A stretch of DNA of 64,000 nt from Paracidovorax cattleyae (GCF_900104515.1 NZ_FNJL01000001.1:266616-330615); one strand, 5' to 3'. Positions 10,264 to 22,920 are shown, counted from the stretch's first letter. Notes: a model not told the origin generated them from the sequence alone. Numbers and translations: made by a program.

Positions 10264-10397
10264 GCGGGAATGATGACATGGCGGCCCGTCGGGGCGCTTG
10301 GCCATGCGGGGTTTGGTGGATGAACGAACAGGAGTGGATGGGCGGGAGCCCGCCTGCAGAACGTGGATGCGACACCGGGGCTGGGAGCGCAGGCTGC

Positions 10398-11495
10398 CTA
10401 GCGCTGCACACCCTCCACGAGCCAGTCCATGCGCAGGATCTGCTCGTCCGCCAGCGTGCGGCCGGCAGCGATCACCTCGCGCCCGGTGTTGTCCCGCACG
10501 GGCACTGCGCCGGCCGAGAAGGGGTGCAGGCGCCCGCGGGCGATGTCGTCCTGGCGCGCGAGCACCTCCCTGCGCACGGCCGGCGGTACGCGGCTGCCGA
10601 AGCCTTCCACGCGCACCATGCCCTCGCGCACGCCGCCCCAGAGGTTGCCGCTCTTCCAGCGGCCCTCGCGGACGGCGCGCACGCGCTCGGTGTAGTAGGC
10701 GCCCCACTGGTGCGTGACGGCCAGGACCTGGGCGTCCGGGCCGATGCCCCGCATGTCCGAGTGGTAGCCGATGGCCAGGCGACCGCGCTCCTGGGCCGCG
10801 GCCATCACCGCGGTGGAGCCGGTATGGAACGCCACCACGTCCACGCCTTCGTTGAACAGGGCCATCGCCGCGTCGCGCTCCCTGGGCGGATCGAACCAGA
10901 CGTTGAGCCAGACCACCTTCACCGTGGCCTTCGGATCGACGGAGCGCATGCCGAGCGTGAAGGCATTGATGCCCTGCACCACCTCGGGAATCGGGAAGCC
11001 TGCCACGAAGCCCGCGACGTGCGAGCGCGTCATGCGGCCCGCCGCCACGCCCGCGAGGTATCGGCCCTCGTAGTAGCGTGCGTTGGCCGTGGCCACGTTG
11101 GGGGCGGTCTTGTAGCCGGTGATGGATTCGAACTTCACATCGGGGAAGTCGCGCGCCACGCGCAGCGTGGGCTCCATGTAGCCGAAGCTGGGCGTGAAGA
11201 TGATCTGGTGGCCGGTGGCGGCGAGGTCGCGGATCACGCGCTCGGCGTCCGCGCCCTCGGCCACGTTCTCGACATAGGTCGTGCGCACCTGCGGCCCCAG
11301 GGCCGCCTCGACGGCACGGCGCCCTTCGTCGTGCTGGCGCGTCCAGCCGGCTTCGGTGATGGGCGATACGTACACGAAGCCGGCCTTCACGGGAGCGCCC
11401 CCGGCGGGGGGAACGGCCGCGCCAGGCCGGGAAAAGGCGGAAGGGGCAAGGAAAAGACAGGCGGCCGCGAGCGCGGCAGCGAGGTTTTTGTACAT
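10398..11495 (-). CDS. BMP family ABC transporter substrate-binding protein (orphan)
   Basis: Periplasmic basic membrane protein (PF02608) family receptor, a family that binds nucleosides or purines. The 365-residue product has a signal peptide (MYKNLAAALAAACLFLAPSA, cleaved near residue 22). The mature domain contains EAGWTRQHDEGRRA and FGYMEPTLRVARDFPDVKFE, with TGYKTAPNVA further on. It is a clear paralogue of the receptor at 28960-30126 but has no permease or ATPase beside it. It may share the downstream ABC system or serve guanine uptake with guaD. Confidence 0.92.
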   Translation of the reverse strand: MYKNLAAALAAACLFLAPSAFSRPGAAVPPAGGAPVKAGFVYVSPITEAGWTRQHDEGRRAVEAALGPQVRTTYVENVAEGADAERVIRDLAATGHQIIFTPSFGYMEPTLRVARDFPDVKFESITGYKTAPNVATANARYYEGRYLAGVAAGRMTRSHVAGFVAGFPIPEVVQGINAFTLGMRSVDPKATVKVVWLNVWFDPPRERDAAMALFNEGVDVVAFHTGSTAVMAAAQERGRLAIGYHSDMRGIGPDAQVLAVTHQWGAYYTERVRAVREGRWKSGNLWGGVREGMVRVEGFGSRVPPAVRREVLARQDDIARGRLHPFSAGAVPVRDNTGREVIAAGRTLADEQILRMDWLVEGVQR

Positions 11496-11532
11496 GGTGG
11501 TCCTCTACATGGTCCCGGAACTGGAAAAAGAA

Positions 11533-11557
11533 AAAGGCTGCCGGGACAGCAGCCTTT
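11533..11557 (-). terminator. Rho-independent terminator after the 2-hydroxyacid dehydrogenase
   Basis: Perfect 9-bp stem AAAGGCTGC/GCAGCCTTT with a 7-base loop. On the minus strand it is followed by TTCTTTTTCC. It lies about 80 bases beyond the dehydrogenase stop and upstream of the BMP gene, separating the two units. Confidence 0.85.
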
Positions 11558-11633
11558 CGTCCGCATCTGCGGAAGACAGGGGCGGGATTTTATCCGCGGC
11601 CCGCCTGTCGCGGGCCCGGAGGGGCCTTTTGCA

Positions 11634-12575
11634 TCAGACCGGCGACACCACGCCGCGCCCGGCGAAATGCCCCTCCGCATTGGCGATGAACCGGTCCACG
11701 CTGGACTGCACGGCCTCGGGCGACCAGCCGGCCACGTGCGGCGTGAGCACGACGTTGTCGAGCCCGATGAGGGCCTCGGGCGGATGCGGCTCGCTCTCGT
11801 ACACGTCCAGGCCCGCGCCGGCGATGCGGCGCTCGCGCAGCGCGTCGGCCAGCGCCCCGGTATCGACCACGCTGCCGCGCGCGATGTTCACGAGATAGCC
11901 CAGCGGGCCGATGGCGTCGAGGACCTCGGCATTCACCGCGTGGCGCGTGGACGGGCCGCCGGGCGTGGCGCACACCAGGACGTCGCACCATTCGGCGAGG
12001 TCGCGCAGGCTGGAGAAGTACTGGTGCGGCACGCCGTCCCGCGGGTTGCGGTTGTGGTAGCCGATCTGCATGTCGAAGCCGGACGCGCGGCGCGCGATCT
12101 TCTGGCCGATGGTGCCCAGGCCGAAGATGCCCAGGCGCTTGCCGGACACGTTCGGCGGCAGTCCGATGGCATCGCGCCAGACGCCTTCGCGGCAGAGGCG
12201 GTCCAGCGGGCGCAGGCCGCGCACGATGGAGATGAGCAGGCCGAAGGCATGGTCGGCCACGCAGTCGTCGTTGGTGCCGGCGCCGTTGGCCACGGCGATG
12301 CCGCGCGCCCTGGCGGCGTCGAGCGCGATGTTCTCGTAGCCGGCGCCCAAAGCGCAGATGAGCTCGAGCGCGGGCATGGACTCGATTTCCTGGGCCGTGA
12401 GGCCGATGGAGCCGATGGTCAGCACCGCGCGGAAGCGGCCGCCCTGCGTGGCGATGGCCTGGGTGCGGTCGTTGGGGGTGGGTGCGTAGTGCAGGTCGTA
12501 GGCAGCGGCGATCTGGGCCTGGTGCTGCGGCGACAGGGTGTTGAGGGCCAGGAGGGGAATGCGCGGGGTGGACAC
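11634..12575 (-). CDS. D-isomer specific 2-hydroxyacid dehydrogenase
   Basis: NAD(P)H-dependent reductase of 2-keto acids (glyoxylate/hydroxypyruvate reductase-like). The Rossmann domain carries GIFGLGTIGQ (about residue 150). Catalytic features are the Arg in NIARGS, the Glu in YESEP and the His in LTPHVAGW. I prefer the GTG start at 12575 (MSTPRIPLLALN, 313 residues): it has a GGAAGC site upstream, whereas the ATG at 12611 has no ribosome site and sits inside a strong inverted repeat. If it acts on hydroxypyruvate or tartronate semialdehyde it would link to the glycerate kinase at 57-58 kb, but that is inference. Confidence 0.9.
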   Translation of the reverse strand: MSTPRIPLLALNTLSPQHQAQIAAAYDLHYAPTPNDRTQAIATQGGRFRAVLTIGSIGLTAQEIESMPALELICALGAGYENIALDAARARGIAVANGAGTNDDCVADHAFGLLISIVRGLRPLDRLCREGVWRDAIGLPPNVSGKRLGIFGLGTIGQKIARRASGFDMQIGYHNRNPRDGVPHQYFSSLRDLAEWCDVLVCATPGGPSTRHAVNAEVLDAIGPLGYLVNIARGSVVDTGALADALRERRIAGAGLDVYESEPHPPEALIGLDNVVLTPHVAGWSPEAVQSSVDRFIANAEGHFAGRGVVSPV

Positions 12576-12607
12576 GGTGGAAGCTTCCAATCCAACAATC
12601 AAGGTCG

Positions 12608-12638
12608 GCATGCGCCCGCGGATCGGGCGCGGGCATGC
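12608..12638. terminator. GC-rich imperfect hairpin downstream of the acylase gene
   Basis: Inverted arms GCATG..CCCGCG and CGCGGGCATGC pair over 11 bp with a 2-base bulge and a short loop, in the 139-bp gap between the acylase stop and the dehydrogenase start. There is no U tract. Its position suggests a transcription barrier for the upstream gene, and it argues against translation starting at the overlapping ATG (12611). Confidence 0.42.
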
Positions 12639-12714
12639 CGCGGCGGCTGCAAGGGCCGCGGCGGCACACCGGCCGGGGTGCCGAGATTGTGCGCCAGCCT
12701 GCGGCCCCGGGGAA

Positions 12715-15162
12715 CTACGGCCGCACGGTCCGGGTGCGCAAATTCGCATCCGAGGCGATCTCGGCCTCCGTGAAGGGCACGCGCACCCACTGCTTCGCGG
12801 CGTAGGCCTGGGTGTAGTCACCCTGGTGCGGCGAGCCCGGATCGTCCGAGAGGGAATGGGTGAGCAGCGTATGGGCCTGCACCCCGCCCGCGGGGAAGGC
12901 GACCACCTGCAGGTAGCTGTTGCCGTGCGGCTGGCCGTCCATGGAATACCCACCCTGGTCGATGGGATTTTCCGAGCAGGTGATGGTGAAGTAGCCGATG
13001 CCGGCGCAGCCGCCGTACAGCGGCATCTTCCTGCCGCCGCGCACCGAGAACAGCACCTCGCCGCGCGGCGCATCGACCGCGAAGCCGCTCTGCTTCACCT
13101 TGGCCACGGCGGCACCGAAGGCTTGCTGCAGCGCGCCGGCAGCCGCGGGATTCAGGTCGCGTGGCGTGTTCAGCGGATCGGCGGGGTCGAACGGCGTGGT
13201 GTAGAGCTGGGCCGCCGGTACCTGCACGCGGCTCCAGAACTCATCCCACACGTGCGAGCCGCGCGCATCGCTGTTGCCGGTGTTGTCCCAGGCGCGCAGG
13301 GCGGCGCAGGCAGAGGCCACGTCCACGGAGGAGCCGCCGACCGTGACCTGCGGCGAGGTGCAGACCAGGGCGATCGCCTGGTCCTTGAAGCGCTCGGCGC
13401 TGAAGACGCGGCTGTTGAGCACCATCTGCCGGACGATGGCGCTGCTGGCCTGGCGGCCGCCGTAGCCATCGGTGCCGGCCAGGCGCTGCAGCGCCATGGT
13501 GTGGCCCAGGCGCGTGCGCAGGCTCTGCGGCGTGCCCGTGGCGCCGAAGATGGGCGCGTAGCCGGTGAGTGGCGCATTGGCGTTGGCGAGCCAGTAGCTG
13601 TCGTTCATGTTGCCCACGTAGTCGTCGCGCAGCAGGCTGGGCATGCGCGACGGGTCGATGGCCCCCTTCTGCACGGAGTCCGGGTCGGACTGCCAGTCGC
13701 AGGCGCTGCGGGAGCCGTCGAAGAACGGCACACCCGGCAGCGAGGCGGCGATCGCCTTGCCGTAGGCCGTGGTACAGGAGGCGATCTGGCTGGAGGAGAC
13801 GTTGGGCACCGCACCCATGTCCGCGTACCAGGCCCGGGCGCTGCCGCGCCCCACGGCCACGGTGTTCACCCAGGGAATGGCGGATTCCTCGCGCTGGATG
13901 GCCATGAACTCGTCGAGCGACCGGGCCTGGTTCCAGCGCATCCAGTTGCGGAAGGTGCGGTAGTTCTCGCCGTTGATGTCGCGGATGACGAAGGCGGTGG
14001 ACTGGCTCCAGGCCAGGACTGGGTTGAGCCTGGACAGGTTCACCAGCGGCCCCATGTCGGTCTTGTAGAGCGTGCGCGTCACGTCCACCGTGCCCGATGC
14101 CGTGCGGTTCTGCACCGTGATGGTGGTGGCCGCCATCTTCACGGGGGCGCCGTCGCGCAGGTAGGTGGTGGGATCGCCCGCGGCCAGCGTGAGCTGGAAG
14201 AAGCCGAAGCGGCGCGCGGAGGAGACCGTGTGGCTCCAGGCCACGTTGTCGTTGAAGCCGATCAGCACCACCGGGATGCCGAGGAACGACACCCCGCTCA
14301 CGTTCAGCTCGTTGCCGATGGTGAGTTGCGCCTGGTAGAAGCGATCGGGCCCCTTCCAGTACCAGTGTGGATTGCCGAAGAGCAGCGGACTGCCCTCGCC
14401 CGTTCCGGCCGTGCCGAAGCCGTACATGTTGCTGCCGATGCCGGCCGTGCCGCCGACCTGCAGGTCCGGGGTTCGGGTGCGGGAGGCATCGAGGGCCGCG
14501 ACGGCGGTCGTGCCACCCTTGCTCTGCGGCGCGGCCGCGGCGGTGTCCGAGCGTGCGGCAGCGGGCGCGGTGGCGTTGGCGATGGCCGCCGCGAAGTTGC
14601 TGTAGCCCCCCGCGAGGTTGGCGGCGAACATGCGCCGCCATATGTCCTGCACGGTGACGGGCTGCACCCAGGCTTCGTTGCGGCAGGCCGCGTGGGCACC
14701 GCTGTCGGCCTGGAGGTCGCCCAGGTAGCGGTTGTAGCCGGCGGCGAAGCCCTCGACCATCTGGCGCAGCTTCTCCGGCTGGGCCGCCATCATTTTCTCC
14801 ACCACGTCGGCAGAGATGACGTGGCGGTGGAAGAAGTCCGAATCGATGTTGAGCGGCCGGCCCAGCGTGCTGTTGTAGATGACCTGCGCGGACCCGCCGA
14901 AGTAGCGGGAGCGCTCGCCACGGTAGGTGACGAAGGCATCGGCGAGGGTGCAGAGATTGTCCTGCGCCTGCGCGTAGCCGTAGCCGAAGCCAGCCCCGCC
15001 CCAGGTGGATGCCTTGATGTGCGGCACGCCCATGGCGGTGCGGCGGATCTCCGCGCTGTAGGGGGCCAGGTCGCCGCGGCCGTGACCGCCGCCACAGGCG
15101 GCCAGGCTGGCGACGAAACAAAGGGAAAGCGGCCTCAGGCCGCCGCGGAACGTAGTGCGCAT
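12715..15162 (-). CDS. penicillin acylase family N-terminal-nucleophile hydrolase, lipoprotein
   Basis: 815-residue Ntn-hydrolase of the penicillin/AHL/aculeacin acylase family; amide substrate unknown (acyl-homoserine lactones or acylated amines are possible). The N-terminus has a lipobox ending LAAC (Cys about 22), so it should be a lipoprotein rather than a soluble periplasmic enzyme. The alpha segment holds GFGYGYAQAQDNL. Autocleavage should occur before Ser244 in GIG/SNMYGFG, followed by GNPHWYWKGPDRFYQ, as in the family. An AraC regulator lies just upstream on the same strand. The long loop around residues 215-240 (Ala/Thr/Arg-rich) is the presumed excised linker. Confidence 0.9.
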   Translation of the reverse strand: MRTTFRGGLRPLSLCFVASLAACGGGHGRGDLAPYSAEIRRTAMGVPHIKASTWGGAGFGYGYAQAQDNLCTLADAFVTYRGERSRYFGGSAQVIYNSTLGRPLNIDSDFFHRHVISADVVEKMMAAQPEKLRQMVEGFAAGYNRYLGDLQADSGAHAACRNEAWVQPVTVQDIWRRMFAANLAGGYSNFAAAIANATAPAAARSDTAAAAPQSKGGTTAVAALDASRTRTPDLQVGGTAGIGSNMYGFGTAGTGEGSPLLFGNPHWYWKGPDRFYQAQLTIGNELNVSGVSFLGIPVVLIGFNDNVAWSHTVSSARRFGFFQLTLAAGDPTTYLRDGAPVKMAATTITVQNRTASGTVDVTRTLYKTDMGPLVNLSRLNPVLAWSQSTAFVIRDINGENYRTFRNWMRWNQARSLDEFMAIQREESAIPWVNTVAVGRGSARAWYADMGAVPNVSSSQIASCTTAYGKAIAASLPGVPFFDGSRSACDWQSDPDSVQKGAIDPSRMPSLLRDDYVGNMNDSYWLANANAPLTGYAPIFGATGTPQSLRTRLGHTMALQRLAGTDGYGGRQASSAIVRQMVLNSRVFSAERFKDQAIALVCTSPQVTVGGSSVDVASACAALRAWDNTGNSDARGSHVWDEFWSRVQVPAAQLYTTPFDPADPLNTPRDLNPAAAGALQQAFGAAVAKVKQSGFAVDAPRGEVLFSVRGGRKMPLYGGCAGIGYFTITCSENPIDQGGYSMDGQPHGNSYLQVVAFPAGGVQAHTLLTHSLSDDPGSPHQGDYTQAYAAKQWVRVPFTEAEIASDANLRTRTVRP

Positions 15163-15279
15163 GGTGGTGTGTCTCCTCTGGGCCCCCTTGGCAGCTGCAT
15201 GGCCGGGGCCGCCAGAGCATAGGAAAAATTGCTGCCGGGCGCTTGTACGCAGCGGCTACGTCGCCAGAGGGGGAATGCG

Positions 15280-16110
15280 TCAGCTGGCCTGCGCTCCGCG
15301 CCAGGCCGTGTGCGCGCAGTCGTCCACGAACACGTCCACGCGGCCCGCGTCCGCCAGGAAGGACGGCGTCAGGCCGAAGCAGCGCTGGAAGGTGCGGCTC
15401 ATGTGCGCGCCGTCGGTGAAGCCCCCCGCGAGCGCGATGCCGGTGAGCGACATGCCGGAGGCCATCATCTGCACGGTGCGGCGGATCTTGGACCACAGCA
15501 GGTAGCGCTTGATCGACAGGCCGGTCTGTTCATGGAAGAGGTGCGTGAGCCGGCCGGGCGACAGGCAGGCCACGGCCGCCAGGTCGCACAGCGGAACCGC
15601 CATGCCATGGCTTCCGGCATCGCGCATCCGCTGCAGCACGCGCTCCACGCGCGGATCCAGGCACGCACGGTCGCCGCGGGGGCGCTTCACGGCGCCGCAG
15701 GCTGCGTCCAGCATGCTGCCGCTGAGGCGGCGCAATGCCGGGCTGTCCAGCTCGCCGTGCAGCGCGCCTTCGAAGCCCTCGCGCAACCCACTGAAGTCGG
15801 CCGCATCCAGCGGCAGGATGCCCTGGCCGTCCAGGCGCGCGGCCAGCCTGCGGAACGTTCCGGACGCCGGATCGACGTTCAGCGAGAGCAGGCCGCAGCC
15901 GTCGGCGTCGAGCTGGCGGGGCACGTTCGGCGCCACCAGGGCCGCGGTGCAGCGCAGCACCGTGCCATCGAGCGCGACGAGGACGAACGGGCGGCCGGAG
16001 GCGGATGCCAGCAGGGTGGCGGAAGCCCGGGCGGTGAGGCCGGACTGGATCGCCTCCGTGAGGTAGAAGAAACGGTCATCCCAGAGATGCAGCTGGTTGG
16101 TGGTGGACAT
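15280..16110 (-). CDS. AraC family transcriptional regulator
   Basis: 276-residue regulator. The N-terminal part resembles a small cupin-like sensing region (HLWDDRFFYLTEAIQSG). The C-terminal ~100 residues carry two helix-turn-helix units, the first with LCDLAAVACLSPGRLTHLFHEQ and the second with MSLTGIALAGGFTDGAHMSRTF. It is followed 117 bases downstream by the acylase gene on the same strand, so the acylase is a plausible target. The effector cannot be read from sequence. Confidence 0.92.
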   Translation of the reverse strand: MSTTNQLHLWDDRFFYLTEAIQSGLTARASATLLASASGRPFVLVALDGTVLRCTAALVAPNVPRQLDADGCGLLSLNVDPASGTFRRLAARLDGQGILPLDAADFSGLREGFEGALHGELDSPALRRLSGSMLDAACGAVKRPRGDRACLDPRVERVLQRMRDAGSHGMAVPLCDLAAVACLSPGRLTHLFHEQTGLSIKRYLLWSKIRRTVQMMASGMSLTGIALAGGFTDGAHMSRTFQRCFGLTPSFLADAGRVDVFVDDCAHTAWRGAQAS

Positions 16111-16216
16111 GCGGTATGCGGCGCGTGCCCGGACCAGCGCCGGTTTGCGCGCCCGTGATTCTCACGCAACAGACTATCGGCCGTCGATCCGCAATGACCC
16201 GCGGGGCCATGCCGTC

Positions 16217-18554
<2,338 letters not shown>

Positions 18555-18745
18555 GGGCATGCAGTGGGCAGGCGAACAGGCAGGCAGCGGGCGCGTAGTG
18601 CGCCAGGCAGGCCCGCGGGGCCGGGCCGCCCGGTGGCCACGCACCTCCCGGGCATGGAGCATCGGAGCCGGCACGGGTTCCATTGTGCAGCCGGATGCGG
18701 AACTGTCCAGCCCTCACGCGTGCGCCCGGCGCGGCCGGGAGCGCC

Positions 18746-19723
18746 TCAGCAGGCGCCGAAGGTGATGCCGCAGCCGCGCAGATAGCGCCGGTAGGCGGAA
18801 GAAGCCTTGTCCGCGGCGGTGTGCAGTTCCGCCCGCAGGTCCAGCGGCAGTCGCCTGGGCTCCTGGGATTCGAGCACAGGCTGGTCCTGCATGAAGATGG
18901 TGTGCTGGAAGTCGCGCAGCCTGGCGTCGGGTGAATCGAAATCGGCCACCGCCAGGCGGAACCACACGCGGCTCGACTCCGGCGTGATCGGGCAGATGTA
19001 GAGCGCGATGGACTCGCGCCAGCCCTCCACCGCGGTGGTGCCGGATTCCGGCAGCTTGGTCAGCACGGCCGCGTACGGGCCGGTGACTTCGTAGGTGTAT
19101 TCGACCTGCGCCGCCGTGGTGGAATGCAGGTTCGACTGCGGCTGCCAGGCCTTGCAGCCGGTGGCCAGCAGGCCGGTCGGCGTGGGCTCCACGCGGTAGT
19201 CGTCGATGGCCGCGGCATCGCGCGCGCCGAGCCAGCCTTCGTGCACGAAGCCGAAATGCGACATGTCGAGGAAATTCTCGACGATGCGGGGCGCGCTTGC
19301 GGCCACGTCGTAAGGCCCGCAGTTGAGCTTGCGCAGTCGCGCGTCGTCTTCCGCGGCGAATGCCGGCAGGGCGGCGTCGCCCGGCGCCAGGCGCACCCAC
19401 ACCAGGCCGTGCGCTTCCCGCACGCCGAAGCATTCCACGCGGTGCCCGGCCGGCGGCTGGAACTGCGGCAGCGCAGGCACCTGGACGCAGCGGCCGCCAC
19501 CCTCGAACTGCCAGCCATGGTAGGGGCATTCGAGCCGGCCTTCGTGCACGCGGCCGAGCGAGAGGCGCGCGCCGCGATGGGGGCAGCGGTCGGGGAAGGC
19601 ATGCGGCACGCCTGCAGCGTCGCGCCAGAGGACGAGGGGCTGGTCCAGCAGGCGCGCGGCCAGGGGGGCGGCGCCGACCTCTTGCGCCAGGGCGACGGGA
19701 TGCCAGTGTTGTTGTTCGATCAT
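18746..19723 (-). CDS. Rieske [2Fe-2S] non-haem iron oxygenase, large subunit type
   Basis: 325-residue aromatic-ring-hydroxylating/O-demethylase-type oxygenase. The Rieske cluster ligands are Cys47-x-His49 in CPHRG and Cys66-x2-His69 in CPYHGW. The mononuclear iron site shows ENFLDMSHFGFVH (about residues 150-165). The length matches vanillate O-demethylase-type monooxygenases. It starts 15 bases after the IclR gene on the same strand. No reductase partner is nearby, so electrons must come from elsewhere. Substrate unknown; the divergent amine/amino-acid transporter and FAD oxidase suggest an N- or O-methylated nitrogen compound. Confidence 0.9.
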   Translation of the reverse strand: MIEQQHWHPVALAQEVGAAPLAARLLDQPLVLWRDAAGVPHAFPDRCPHRGARLSLGRVHEGRLECPYHGWQFEGGGRCVQVPALPQFQPPAGHRVECFGVREAHGLVWVRLAPGDAALPAFAAEDDARLRKLNCGPYDVAASAPRIVENFLDMSHFGFVHEGWLGARDAAAIDDYRVEPTPTGLLATGCKAWQPQSNLHSTTAAQVEYTYEVTGPYAAVLTKLPESGTTAVEGWRESIALYICPITPESSRVWFRLAVADFDSPDARLRDFQHTIFMQDQPVLESQEPRRLPLDLRAELHTAADKASSAYRRYLRGCGITFGAC

Positions 19724-19737
19724 CGTGGGAAGGATTG

Positions 19738-20532
19738 TCAGGCCAGCGCGCGCACGGAATTGCTCAGCGAGCGCGCGCAGGCGATCAGGGCCGGCGCGAG
19801 GCGTTTTTCCGCCTCCTCGGGGGTCCAGCGGCTGGTGGGCGCCACGACATGCACCGCCGCCACGGGGCGGCCGCGCCCGCCGACGACCGGCGCGGCCAGG
19901 GTCATGTCGCCCAGGAACAGCTCTTCGCGGTTGACCGCATAGCCGCGCTGCCGGGCCAACTGCAGTTGCTCCAGGATGGCGGACTCGTCGGTCAGCGTGT
20001 GGCGGGTGTGGGCCACGCGCTCTCCCTGGCGGATGAGCGCCAGCGCATCGGCCTCGGGCAGCGCGCTCAGGAAGGCCCGCCCGGAAGCGGTGCAGTACAT
20101 CGGGATGCGGCTGCCGATGGGCATGTGCACGGGCACGAACTGGGCGCTGACGAAGCGCGCCACATAGACCATCTCGGCGCCGTCGGCCTCGGTGAGGCAG
20201 GTGGTTTCCGTGGTGACGTTGGTGAGTTCGGACAGGAACGGATTGGCCAGGTCGATGAGCGGATTGCCGGCCAGGTAGTTGAACCCGATGCGCAGCACGC
20301 GCGGCGTGAGTTCGTAGCGCCGCGTCTGCGGATGCTTGCGCACATACCCCAGTTGCTCGAGGGTGTAGACCATGCGCTGCGCCGAGCTGCGGTTGATGCC
20401 CGCGGCCTCGGCGACCTCGGCGAAGGTCATGCCCCGGCGCTGGGCGCCGAAGGCGCACAGCACGTCCAGCCCTTTCTCGACGGACTGGTTGAACAGACGG
20501 CTGACGTCATCTTCTGAAGGGGTGGAGGCCAT
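19738..20532 (-). CDS. IclR family transcriptional regulator
   Basis: 264-residue regulator with an N-terminal winged helix (SVEKGLDVLCAF, then EVAEAAGINRSSAQRMVYTL) and a C-terminal GAF-like IclR effector domain (LTEADGAEMVYVARFVSA, GRAFLSALPE). Preferred start is 20532 (MASTPSEDD); an upstream Met at 20559 would put the coding region next to a palindrome. It precedes the Rieske oxygenase in one operon and is divergent from the ABC transporter, so it probably controls both. Confidence 0.93.
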   Translation of the reverse strand: MASTPSEDDVSRLFNQSVEKGLDVLCAFGAQRRGMTFAEVAEAAGINRSSAQRMVYTLEQLGYVRKHPQTRRYELTPRVLRIGFNYLAGNPLIDLANPFLSELTNVTTETTCLTEADGAEMVYVARFVSAQFVPVHMPIGSRIPMYCTASGRAFLSALPEADALALIRQGERVAHTRHTLTDESAILEQLQLARQRGYAVNREELFLGDMTLAAPVVGGRGRPVAAVHVVAPTSRWTPEEAEKRLAPALIACARSLSNSVRALA

Positions 20533-20560
20533 GAAGGCAGTATAGCCCCGCCACTCCAAG

Positions 20561-20617
20561 AAATCGCATATCGATTTTCTTTTAGCGATTAGTAGTTTTC
20601 ACTAATTTCAAATCGCT
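20561..20617. promoter_or_regulatory. nested palindromes in the IclR/ABC divergent promoter
   Basis: This AT-rich stretch holds AAATCG-N5-CGATTT (20561-20577), an outer inverted repeat AGCGATT (20584-20590) with AATCGCT (20611-20617), and an inner one ATTAGT (20588-20593) with ACTAAT (20601-20606). Such symmetric sites in a divergent promoter fit IclR operators; binding is inferred. Confidence 0.55.
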
Positions 20618-20738
20618 CATCGTGAATCGATGATGGCATCGATCTTGCACCATGCCCACCGTGCGGACCGGCGCGCCCCAACGGCGTGCATGGCGCACAT
20701 CCGTGGTCCATCCCGCCTTTCGTTCAAGGAGCCCCGCC

Positions 20739-21509
20739 ATGCGTTTCCTCATCCACCGCCTACGCCACCTCATGTCCGGCCTGCTGGCTGCCGCCGCCGT
20801 CACGGCCGCCTGTGCGCAGGGCGCCGCGCCCGCGAGCTACAACGTCGGCGCGACCGCCACCGGCATTCCCTTCACCTTCCTCGACATCAAGACCAATACC
20901 ATCCAGGGCATGATGGTGGACACCGTGCAGGCGGTGGCCAAGGCCGGCGGGTTCACCGTGAACGTGCAGCAGACGGTGTTCTCGGCGCTGATTCCCTCGC
21001 TCACCGCCAGCAAGATCGACATCGTCTCTGCCGCCATGCTGAAGACCCCCGCGCGCCAGCAGGTGGTGGATTTCAGCGATCCGGTCTATTCCTACGGGGA
21101 AGGCCTGATCGTCAAGGCCGACGACGGCCGCGCCTACGCCTCGCTGGACGACCTCAAGGGCGAAGTGGTCGGCGCGCAGGTGGGCACCGTATTCCTCGAC
21201 ATGCTGCAGAAGAAGGGCATCTTCAAGGAAGTGCGCAGCTACGACTCGGTGGCCGACCTGACGCGGGACCTGGCCCTGGGCCGCATCAAGGCGGGCCTGG
21301 CGGACCAGCCCATCCTGGCCTACCAGATCCGCCAGAACACCTTCCAGGGCGTGAAGCTGGCCGAGGGCTACAAGCCGTCGAACGTGGGCGACGTGTGCCT
21401 GGTGGTGCGCAAGGGCGATGCCGAGACGCTGCAGCGACTGAACAAGGCCATTGCGGCCGTCAAGGCCGACGGCACGCTCGCGCAGATCACGAAGAAGTGG
21501 GGCATTTGA
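20739..21509 (+). CDS. amino-acid-type ABC transporter substrate-binding protein
   Basis: 256-residue family-3 solute-binding protein. A signal peptide spans about residues 1-26 (hydrophobic [17 protein letters not shown] end). The mature fold includes [40 protein letters not shown] and [11 protein letters not shown]. The ATG at 20739 is preceded by AAGGAG (20727-20732) with good spacing. It is first in a four-gene unit with permease, ATPase and an FAD oxidase. Confidence 0.93.
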   Translation: MRFLIHRLRHLMSGLLAAAAVTAACAQGAAPASYNVGATATGIPFTFLDIKTNTIQGMMVDTVQAVAKAGGFTVNVQQTVFSALIPSLTASKIDIVSAAMLKTPARQQVVDFSDPVYSYGEGLIVKADDGRAYASLDDLKGEVVGAQVGTVFLDMLQKKGIFKEVRSYDSVADLTRDLALGRIKAGLADQPILAYQIRQNTFQGVKLAEGYKPSNVGDVCLVVRKGDAETLQRLNKAIAAVKADGTLAQITKKWGI

Positions 21510-21514
21510 GCCCC

Positions 21515-22173
21515 ATGTCCAATTTCCTCCAGCATGCGCGCGATTTCCTGCCCATCCTGCTGCAGGGCGCGGTGGTCACGGTGCAGGTCACCGTGCTCGC
21601 CTTCCTGCTCAGCAGCGCCCTCGGGCTGGTCCTCGCGCTCGGCAAGCTTTCGTCCGTGCGCGCGGTGTCGCTCGCGGCTTCCACCTTCATCAACGTGATC
21701 CGCGGGCTGCCGATCATCGTGCAGCTGTTCTACATCTACTTCGTGCTGCCGGATTTCGGCGTGCAGCTCACGGCCTTCCAGGCCGGCGTGATCGGGCTGG
21801 GCATCGCCTATTCCGCCTACCAGGCGGAGAACTTCCGCGCCGGCATCGAGGCGGTGGACCCGGGCCAGCGCGAAGCGGCGCTGGCCATGGGCATGCGCCC
21901 TGCCCTGCTGATGCGGCGGGTGATCCTGCCGCAGGCCTTCCGCATCGCGCTGCCCCCCTACGGCAACACGCTGGTGATGATGCTCAAGGACTCGTCGCTG
22001 GTCTCCACCATCACGGTGGCGGAGATGACGCGCGCGGGCCAGCTCATCGCCTCGTCCACCTTCCAGAACATGACCGTCTATACCCTGGTGGCGCTGCTCT
22101 ACCTTGCGATGAGCCTGCCGCTGGTGGCCTGCCTGCGGCGCCTGGAGCGCCGGCTGGGCGCGGGGAGCCGCCG

Positions 22174-22177
<4 letters not shown>
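21515..22177 (+). CDS. amino-acid ABC transporter permease (HisM/GlnP type)
   Basis: 220-residue inner-membrane permease with about five hydrophobic segments and the cytoplasmic EAA loop [21 protein letters not shown], which contacts the ATPase. It starts 5 bases after the binding-protein stop and its stop overlaps the ATPase start (ATGA at 22174). Only one permease is present, so the transporter presumably uses a homodimer. Confidence 0.94.

Positions 22178-22916
<739 letters not shown>

Positions 22917-22920
<4 letters not shown>

Noticed and set aside
12608..12611. ATG start for the 2-hydroxyacid dehydrogenase
   Set aside because: It has no ribosome site and lies inside a strong hairpin; the GTG at 12575 gives normal family length and a purine-rich site upstream.
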